Positions 56,401 through 64,000 of a stretch of 64,000 nt of DNA are shown piece by piece. Location of the stretch: NCBI GenBank assembly GCA_028456385.1, contig JALNQF010000084.1, positions 115,428-179,427 of the forward strand. Direction: 5' to 3'. Origin of the DNA: Ophiosphaerella korrae (lineage: Eukaryota > Ascomycota > Dothideomycetes > Pleosporales > Phaeosphaeriaceae). The first letter of the stretch is position 1; each line of letters opens with the position of its first letter. The notes beneath the pieces are model-generated. The model was given only the letters and a program-made list of their open reading frames with translations, was not told the DNA's origin and made no database searches. The position numbers were made by a program, and so were the translations under genes.

Positions 56401-57017
56401 ATGCTGGCTGAGCGACCCTGCTCCCTCCGCCGTCTCTGGCGCCGCGAGCTGGCTCCAGGCGCCACACCATTGCCCACGCTGTTCTCCTCAAACTTCAGCA
56501 CAGTGTATCCCTCCGAGTTCGCTTCGGCGTCCCTGCGTCGGCGAGTAATGTCGTCCATGGCCTCCTTGCCCAGGGTGATGGAGATGACGAAAGCGAGCGG
56601 CGCAATGTAGGTGGAGAGGTAGCCCAGGCGCAGGGCGGGTATAATCTGCGACAGGGCGACGAGCAGGAAGTACATGTTGATGAAGAAGGAGAACTCGTTG
56701 TACAGGGTGCGCGGCAGGAAGCTCCAGGGCGTGTACTTTGCATTGGAGACGGCGTTGGCAGGGAACCTCGACGCCTGCAGCTGGCCGACGGCGATGGCGC
56801 GCTGCGTGGTTGGGTCGTGTTCCTCCTCGGCGTCGTCGGGCCCTGCGCCGTCGTCGCCCAGGCGGATGCCGCCATGGTTGGACCGCGAGGAGAGGAAGCT
56901 GGGCAGCTGCATGTTGGAGCCTATGCGGGAGAGCACGCTGGCCTGGCGCTGGTGCCGCCGGCGGCCGGCCGAGTTCCTGCTCTGCCCGCCATCGTCGTCG
57001 TCCAGCAGCCCCCGGAG

Positions 57018-57051
<34 letters not shown>

Positions 57052-57299
57052 TCGCCGTCGTCTGCCGGGGCTGCCTTGGGCCTGTTTGGCCGCAGCCTGC
57101 CCACGCGCAGGTTCCTCAGCGGTATTCTTGCGCCCAGCTCACGGAACGGCCGGCGCTGTTCCTTGGACTGGCGACGCGGCGGCGAGGCGGCAGCGGGGCG
57201 CGCGTGGGCGGCCAGAGGGTCGAGTTCTTCGAGATGCAGGTCCAGGTCCGAGTCCGAGTCGGGCGCATTCGGCTGGTGGTACTGGTGAGGAGCGGCCAT
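53401..57299 (-). CDS. NEO1: P4-ATPase phospholipid flippase, Neo1 type
   Basis: Flips aminophospholipids in Golgi/endosomal membranes; Neo1-type flippases work without a Cdc50 partner. Exons on the minus strand are 57299-55445 and 55394-53401, 1282 residues. A long hydrophilic N-terminus holds Asp runs coded by GTC/GAC repeats. Conserved parts are RTDQLDGETDWKLRL (P4-type DGET actuator motif), LLSDKTGTLTQN (phosphorylated Asp near residue 609), IKIWMLTGDKVETA and GDGGNDVSMIQAADVGVGI. The intron of 50 nt joins TLTQN to EMAMKKIHIGTVSYAND, which is typical of Neo1 and not of Drs2/Dnf. Ten membrane segments can be traced (SFFINMYFLLVALSQIIPAL first). The start Met precedes AAPHQYHQPN. It is divergent from SEC16. 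Confidence 0.95.
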
Positions 57300-57835
57300 G
57301 GCATGGGCACGACATGTGTGGTGTGCGTGTGTGTGGCGTGTGGTGCGTGGTGTGTGGTGTGTGGTGTGTGGTGTGTTCTGGCTGGCGATGTGCTTTACCA
57401 AAGCATGTCTGCTGCCTGGCCGTGCTGTCGGTGGTTGCGCGCACCGGGCGGAGAGGCGGCGTGGCGTAGGTCCCGGAGTTCTAGCCACATGGGCAGTGAC
57501 AGGGTTGAGACGGTCGTTTACTGTCCAGTTGGCAACTCTGTCCTCACGTCAACACTCGAGACCATTGCCCGTTGGGCGGATTCTTAGACACACACACACA
57601 CGCCATGGCGCCTTCGCTTCTTGATGTTTGATTCTCTTTTGCACTGCACAGAAGCATCCAATTGTATGTTCGTCCACACCCTCGGCCAGCTGCCACGCCC
57701 ACCACGGCCTCCTTGCCCTCCTTGCCAGTCGCTCACATGTCACCCTGTCGCCGCCCCTTTTGGCCTCGCCCCAGCGCTGATGTCAGGACGCAGCTCTTCT
57801 AGATACCCCCTGTGTGCTTCTTCATAACCCCCATA
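57300..57835. promoter_or_regulatory. Shared divergent promoter of NEO1 and SEC16
   Basis: 536 bp between the two start codons. The NEO1 side carries a GT-rich tandem repeat (GTGTGGT units, 57317-57378), which reads as CA-rich leader on the NEO1 mRNA strand. A short CACACACACA run lies at 57591-57601. Confidence 0.55.
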
Positions 57836-60800
57836 ATGGACCCCAGCCCGCTTCCCTCCGGATCCGGCGCCGCACAGCCGGTCGCGTCATGGAATCCCGC
57901 GTTGCGCCACGACAAGGAGCAAGGCCCCGCCACCACTGCGGAGCCACCTAAGCCCCCACAACCACAGCCAGCGCCCGAGTCGTCGTCCGAGGAGGAGGAA
58001 TCAGAAGAGGAAGAAGACGAGGGGGAAGACGAGGGGGAAGACGAAGAAGCGAGCGACGAAGAGGACGAGACCCCAGATCCCAAAACCAGTCAGGCGCAAA
58101 TTGCCGCTGCAATGCCTCCACAGAGTGTACGGCCGCCTTCCAACCCTATCCAGGAGCAACATGCGGCTCCCACCACCAAAGAGGCAGCTCCCGTAGCACC
58201 GGCGCAACCTGCCGTGTCGCCGGCAGAAGATACATCGAGCGACGAAGTCGACTCCGAAGAGGAGAGTGATGAGGAGAGTGAAGACGACGAGGACGTACCC
58301 CCTAGCGAGCACCAAGCCGGCCATCATGAGCACCAGGGAGAAAGCACCGCATTGGAGGAGGCTGTCATTGAAAGCGATAGAATTCCTCTGGTAGACGATG
58401 CTGCTGCAGTCACCGATGACTGGGGCGACTCTGGCCATGTATTTGATATCGGAGGACAACCACAGGATCTGCCCTTGGAGGCGCCTGAAGCGGAAGCCGT
58501 GGGAACATCCGTTGGAGATGACGTGATCGGAAACACAAAAGCTGCAGAAAATGCTGGAGAGGGTATCGACTGGGGCAATACTGAAGAGGAAGACTTTTTC
58601 GGCGGCGCGAGCAAGGTCTTGGAACCTGCACAGCCTGTAGATCAGCCAGCAGGCGCACACATTTCGCAACCTTCAGAGCCTACCCCTGCCAAAAACGACT
58701 GGGACCTGGATCTAGACCTGGACGAGGATTTTCTGCCGGATACCGAGGATACCCCTATGCTCGATTTGGGTGATGATGAGGGTTTCTTGGACGATGAGCC
58801 AGTCCAGCAATCCCAGCCTGCGACAACAGGCCCAAGCAGTGCAAGCCGTTATGCGCCTCAAGCTGCCCAAACATCTCAAGCATCAACACCGGCGGCAGGC
58901 CCATATACTCCTCAAGGCCAATTCGCGAATCTACCAAATTCTACTCAGAAACCCGTGCCATCGCCCACCACAGCGTACAATGGTTATGGCCAGAACCTCA
59001 ATTTCCAACAGCAACAAGCCGCCCGTCCGGCGGCGGCTAGCCCAGCCCAGAGTTTTGCCGACAAGTCAAAGGGAGGCTATGCTTCGCCTTACGATATGCC
59101 AGACGATATTGTGACAACGCGAAAGCGAGCAGCCCCTAGAACGATTCCAGCTGCGCAGCCCACACCACCACCACCTCCTCGAACTAGTAGCATGTCCTCC
59201 GCCTCTGGCCCTCCGCGTCCTACGCCACCTCCATCAAACATGTCCGCTGCAAGCTTATCCCCACCGTCCTCCAGTCAGTCCATGCTCGGGCAGATGACAG
59301 GACTCCCTCCTACTGCTCCACCCAAGCCTGCGCCGCCTGCAAAGGCAGCTTCCAGTGACTTCTTTGCTGAACTCCCCATTACTTCCAAAGCAAAACCTTC
59401 TGGGCGTTATTCTCCACAGCCCATTGCGTCCGCTCAGGGCAACTCCCTGCAGAGTCCCCAGCTCTTCTCTCCCAAAGAACGGACAGCATCTTGGTCATCC
59501 CTCAGAAATGAGGTGCTCCCAGATTCCGTAGGCGCGCAGCCTCACCTGAGGCAGCCGGAGCAATTGCCCATGTTCCCTAGCCAACCATCGGTACCCGCAA
59601 GACAGAATAGCCTTCCTATACCCCAGTCTACGGCACCACCCCCATCCTCCAGGTACTCTCCTGCTCCTCCAGCTGCACAAGGCCCTGCGAATGCGAGATA
59701 CTCGCCAGCGCCTCCAGGCGGTCAGACACATACTCGGTATGTGTCAGAGCCACCTACAGGACCAGCCAGGCCACCCTCACAAACATATGCTCCTCGGACA
59801 TCGAGTCCTTTGGCTTTTCACAGCACATCTCACCATCAAGAGAGAACAGCAGCTGCACAAGAAACCAGCACACAGCACCATCCAGGGCACCAAGTTTCTC
59901 AATCTGCAGATGGCGTTCCCCGCGCGCCTTTTAGAAGCCCTCTAGAAGGAGTTAGCGAAGCCTTGGAGCAGGAATCCACCTTCAGCAGCAGGCCTCCTAT
60001 GACTGCTAGGTCCGCAACCCCTCCACTACGAAGCACTCCAGCATCCGCCGCTGTGTCCCCCTTGAAGAAAGGAAATTACGCGCCACAATACCAGCCTTCG
60101 AATTCAGCTGCACCCCCGAGATCTCTCACACAATCGCCCTCGTCCACTATGAAATTCTCTGCACCCATCTACGGAGCTGTACCTATGAATATATCGTACA
60201 ATGCGCAGCTCAGCGAATCGCAATCCCTAAACACTATTCCGCATCGAAGGCAGGCATCTCTCAACTACGAGTGTATTGTTCCGGAAGACGAGCTCGCGAT
60301 GGATCCTCTCCAGCGATGGAGGGGCTATCCAGTCTTCACCTGGGGTCTGGGTGGCACTATTGTAACAAGTTTCCCCAAACAGATCCCACGGTATGGCGGC
60401 GGCATGACAGCCCCGATGATGAAATGCAGTCCTGGTGAGATCAGAGTTCACAACATCAAAGACACATACCCGCTCGCTGAGTCAATTGCCAAATTCCCTG
60501 GTCCTCTCAAAGCCAAAAGTAAGAAGAAGGATGCCTCAGCTTGGCTGGCGACAAAAATAGAAATTTCTGAAGGTCAGCTCAAAGAACCTGGTCTAGAGAA
60601 TTCTCTCAGCTCAAAGGACATTAAGCGTCTTGAAGAAAAGGCCCTCCTGCTGAAGCTTCTACATTTCCTAGTCGAGAATGATGGTCGTCTCGATGGAGAA
60701 GCTGCAGGTACTGCCTTGAAGAAGCTTTTCCCGCCTGAACACGAGGATGCCGAGGAAATGGACGGTTCCTTCTCTACTGCAGCAGATATTGTTGGGCGCT

Positions 60801-62397
60801 CTAGGTCTAACACTTCGAATATCCCGGCAGAACCCATCAACGCCCGCGCTATTGAGGATCTTCAGAAGATGCTTGAAAAAGGCGAGCGAGAAAAGGCAGT
60901 ATGGCATGCCGTTGACCAAAGACTTTGGGGTCATGCCATGCTCCTGTCGTCCACCATGAGCAAAGACATCTGGAAGCAGGTAGTGCAGGAATTCGTCCGT
61001 AAAGAGGTCAAGAAGGTCGGGCGGAGCAATCAGGCCCTCGCAGTTCTATACGAGGTCTTTGCGGGAAACCACGAAGACTGTGTTGATGAGCTTGTGCCAG
61101 CATCAGCTCGCGCGGGCTTCCAGATGGTGAGCACAGATGGTGCGGGCTCAGCCCAGAATGCTCAACAAGGCCTTGATAGGTGGCGTGAAACAGTAGCCCT
61201 TATCCTCAACAATCGAAGCGAAGGCGACGTCTCCGCGCTGCTATCGCTTGGAAGACTTTTAGCACAATATGGCCGTGTTGAAGCAGCCCATGTCTGTTTC
61301 ATCTTTGCGCGTTCTGTGGCCCATGTCAGTGGCGTGGACGATCCTCAAGCTGATCTTGTCCTCATTGGTATCGATCATAAGCAAAACCCAACAGAACTCG
61401 GTGTTGATCTGGAGCCAATTCTGTTGACTGAGGTATACGAGTTTGCTCTGTCATTATCTGCACTGGGTGGTTCTTGCGTTATTCCCCATTTGCAGAACTA
61501 CAAACTAGCGCATGCATTCCAGCTTGCTGAGCATGGCTACCGTACGGATGCGCAGGCGTATTGCGATGCCATTGCCGCAGCCATAAAGGCAACAACACGG
61601 ATATCGCCTTACTATAACGCAGGCTTCATTGCCAACCTAGATGACTTGGGCAAACGCCTATCGCAGTCGCCAAAGGATCATTCGTCATCGTGGATGTCGA
61701 AACCCAGCATGGACCGAGTGAGCACCTCACTAATGTCGAAGTTTAACAGCTTTATTGCAGGTGATGATGAAGATTCTGCGTCAAACAAGGCACCTGGGGC
61801 TGAAATTGGGCCATTTGCCAATATTGCTGGCAACAGTCCTTCTATCACGCCTTCACATTCAAGTGCGGATCTCTATGGCGCTTACCCTGGCTATGGTGTA
61901 CCTTCCCAACCAGCTGCTCCCGCAAATTCAAGATATGCACCAACAAACACCTACGCACCAAGGACGTCGTCTGAACAACAACGATCGCAAGGTCGACCAT
62001 CTATGGAATCTACCGACGGTCAACGTGCAATGTCTGACTACATGCCAATGACACCAATGACCCCCATGTCAGGACTATATAGCCCGCAGCCTCAACTTAG
62101 CCCTCCCAGCCAGCGGACACAGGGGAAGACTCAGTCATACTCCCCACTCCGCGCTGAGCACAATGCAGCACAGCCTCCATATGGAAGTCCGTATATATCC
62201 ACTCCACCAGTAGAAGAGTCTGCCTCAGCGCCAGCATTTGGCGGGTACCATCCCCCTCAACCTGAAACTGGAGCATCGTTTGATGATTACGAACCGCTAA
62301 CAAACTCCTTCGAGCCACCATCATACCAGGCATATGACCCTGATGCAGAAGATGAGCAAGACGACAAACCCAAGAAAAAGTCTTTCATGGACGATGA

Positions 62398-62431
<34 letters not shown>

Positions 62432-63121
62432 CTCGCCTCCCGCGCCTCCGCTCTCAAAATCAGCTCCACCTCGACTTCCAAATCCACCGCTGACCTCAAA
62501 GCCGACGCCACCTTCCGCGCCGCCGCTGAAGCAGACGCCAAACGCGACAAAGAAGCCGCTGCAAACAAGAAATCCGGCTGGCTCAGCGGGTGGTTCAAAA
62601 AAGACCCCAACGCAGCCCCAGCCCCCATCAAAGCCAAACTCGGCGAAGAATCCTCCTTCTACTACGACCCCGACCTTGGCAAATGGGTCAACAAAAAAGC
62701 CGGCGCCTCCGAACCCGACCGCCCAACCGCCACGCCTCCACCCCCCAGGGGCCCTCCCATGGGCACCCGCAGCGCAAGCGGCGGCCCTATGTCGCCCCCC
62801 GCCCCGCCCTCCCTCATGAAGCCCCCCACCAGCGCGCCCCAGCGCAGCTCCTCCATGCCCCCGCCCATGGCGCCCCTGTCCCGCGCCTCCACGCCCGGCA
62901 TCCCATCCGACGCCGACGGCGAGGGCGGACCTAAGCCACCCGTGCTGGCGCGCTCGTCGTTTGGCGCTGCCAGCGGGCCGCCATCCAGGCCGGGTACTGG
63001 CATGAGTACTGCGAGTAGTATCGATGATTTATTGGGGGCGCCGGCGGCGCGGAAGGGCGGCGCGAAGAAGAAGAAGGGGGGGAGGTATGTGGATGTTTTT
63101 CCGCAGGGGCATGCGGAGTAG
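57836..63121 (+). CDS. SEC16: COPII coat assembly scaffold Sec16
   Basis: Peripheral scaffold at ER exit sites that organises COPII budding. Single open frame of 1761 residues. The ATG at 57836 (MDPSPLPSGSG) is preferred over an upstream in-frame ATG at 57812. The N-terminus is acidic (Glu/Asp runs up to residue 160), then long Pro/Ser/Gln-rich disorder with repeated SRYSP/ARYSP motifs. The central conserved domain starts near residue 808 (LNYECIVPEDELAMDPLQRW, RYGGGMTAPMMKCSPGEI). The ancestral coatomer element follows (KALLLKLLHFLVENDGRLDG, AVWHAVDQRLWGHAMLLSS, ALLSLGRLLAQYGRVEAAHV). The C-terminus has a 13-Asp run near residue 1520 from a GAC repeat, GWLSGWFKKDPN, and a Pro-rich tail. Domain order and length match fungal Sec16. 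Confidence 0.95.
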
Positions 63122-63678
63122 GGGGTTGGGATAGGGAATTGGTTGGTTTTGATTGTATAGTAAAAGTAGAGATAGGGGGTGTGGAATGGTGGGATGGGTG
63201 GGTGGGTGGGGGGTATGTAGTGTATGAGTACGAAATGTTGATATGATTTTTGTTTTGAAGCGTGTGGTGCGTGTTTGATATGCAGTATGGAATATGTAGT
63301 GGTGGGGGGGAGTGGGATTGGGCTGGGTGTATATTTCTCCTATGGCTTATAGGCTTTATATATTCTTTAATGTTTATTACGCATTCTGAGGGCGGCAATG
63401 TTAACGCCGTCTACTAGGAAGCATATTAGAAATCGTGGTAGAGGGTGAAAGATTTTCACGATTATACTCTAGATAGGCCCCTATTCGGTATGGGTAGCTA
63501 TGTATCCCTAAAATCATGGTGATGGAAATCTCAATGGATGACGCATGTAAAACAAAGTCTGAATCGTTATGGTAAAATTGGAACATTGTAAAGATGTAAA
63601 AGTGTGACTGAAAATATGCGGCATTTCCTAATCACACCTCTCAAGCAAGTTACCTCTCTTCCCAACAACCTCAATACC

Positions 63679-63712
<34 letters not shown>

Positions 63713-63722
63713 TATCCTAAGG
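63122..63722. other. Intergenic region between convergent SEC16 and TRM9
   Basis: About 600 bp, 3' flanks of both genes. Contains a G-rich stretch just past SEC16 (63176-63215) and a 30-base A-run at 63681-63710. Confidence 0.5.
63681..63710 (+). repeat. Poly-A tract of 30 bases
   Basis: Uninterrupted A-run 12 bases before the TRM9 stop codon on the opposite strand. On the TRM9 mRNA it is a U-run right after the stop. Confidence 0.9.
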
Positions 63723-64000
63723 TCAAGATTTCACACGACTGACGATTGCCCACCAGTTATCCTTCTCATACCCACTCTCCCCCACCACACCCCCTGCCTC
63801 CCCAACGTCTCGCTCCAACTCCCCCTTTCGATACAAATGATAATACCTCAAAAACGTCTTATCTCCATCACTACCCCCATTTCGCTCCTCACCATCCTCC
63901 TCCCTTTTTTCCTTCTTCTTCTTCTTCTCCTTCTCCTTCTCCTTCTCCTTCTCCTTCTCCTTCTCCTTCTCCTTCTCCTTCTCCTTCTCCTTCTCCTTCT
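63723..64000 (-). CDS. TRM9: tRNA wobble uridine carboxymethyl methyltransferase, C-terminal part
   Basis: Completes mcm5U synthesis at U34 of certain tRNAs, together with Trm112. Only the C-terminal about 92 codons are in the window; the gene runs off the right edge. Read on the minus strand, a Lys-Glu repeat is followed by DKTFLRYYHLYRKGELERDV and GESGYEKDNWWAIVSRVKS. The RYYHLY..GEL and GY-x-x-DNWW pattern is characteristic of Trm9 C-termini. The SAM-binding domain is outside the window. The (KE)n stretch is not part of the usual family core and is coded by a pure hexanucleotide repeat. Confidence 0.85.
   Translation of the reverse strand, partial: KEKEKEKEKEKEKEKEKEKEKEKEKKKKKEKREEDGEERNGGSDGDKTFLRYYHLYRKGELERDVGEAGGVVGESGYEKDNWWAIVSRVKS
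63925..64000 (-). repeat. Hexanucleotide repeat (TTCTCC on plus strand) in TRM9
   Basis: At least 12 perfect units up to the window edge, reading AAGGAG on the coding strand and giving alternating Lys-Glu. Its full length is unknown because the window ends inside it. Confidence 0.95.

Noticed and set aside
56738..57587. Two long plus-strand frames of over 240 codons
   Set aside because: They are antisense to the NEO1 N-terminus; their Val/Arg/Ser runs mirror Asp and GC-rich codons of NEO1, which has clear P4-ATPase motifs.
58001..58669. 222-codon minus-strand frame
   Set aside because: Antisense shadow of the acidic N-terminal part of SEC16.

Overview
The window is nuclear DNA of a filamentous ascomycete. 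Genes carry short introns (about 45-65 nt) with GT-AG ends, housekeeping genes encode fungal orthologues, and a transposon is decayed in the way expected of repeat-induced point mutation (RIP). A Gas1/Egh16-like secreted protein and the general gene content suggest Dothideomycetes, probably Pleosporales; this placement is an inference from protein flavour, not a measurement.

Left core block (1-24.3 kb): glutamate synthase GLT1 (minus strand, running off the left edge), H2A.Z chaperone CHZ1, the bifunctional purine enzyme ADE16/17, a Nudix hydrolase with a C-terminal membrane tail, a delta-12 fatty acid desaturase, the 78 kDa subunit of complex I, a Na+/H+ antiporter, an LtrA-like membrane protein and the ER membrane complex subunit EMC7. 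These are intact genes with conserved catalytic motifs. Exons can be joined in frame, including a 10-nt microexon in CHZ1, a 24-nt exon in the complex I gene and a GC-AG intron in GLT1.

Accessory block (24.3-53.4 kb): gene-poor and repeat-bearing. It holds a pseudogene with an N-terminal helical domain and leucine-rich repeats, an MFS drug transporter, a Gln-rich coiled-coil protein ending in seven Cys-Cys pairs, a membrane-anchored aspartic-protease-like protein that has lost a catalytic Asp, and a same-strand run of amino acid/GABA-type permease, Zn2Cys6 regulator and YAT-type permease. A Gas1/Egh16-like secreted protein and a small spliced membrane protein follow. The mobile DNA is instructive. 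One complete but degenerate Tc1/mariner element (43173-45634) has both terminal inverted repeats and has been hit by three different LTR elements, each now a solo LTR with a perfect 5-bp target duplication. A fourth LTR family is present as two solo LTRs with 4-bp duplications.

Right core block (53.4-64 kb): the P4-ATPase flippase NEO1 and the COPII scaffold SEC16 are divergent from a 536-bp promoter region. The C-terminus of the tRNA wobble methyltransferase TRM9 enters from the right edge with a long Lys-Glu hexanucleotide repeat. Core metabolism and secretion genes thus flank an about 29-kb accessory island. No clearly new system is visible. The strongest leads are the nested LTR/mariner archive, the permease-regulator cluster, the Cys-pair protein and the pseudo-protease.
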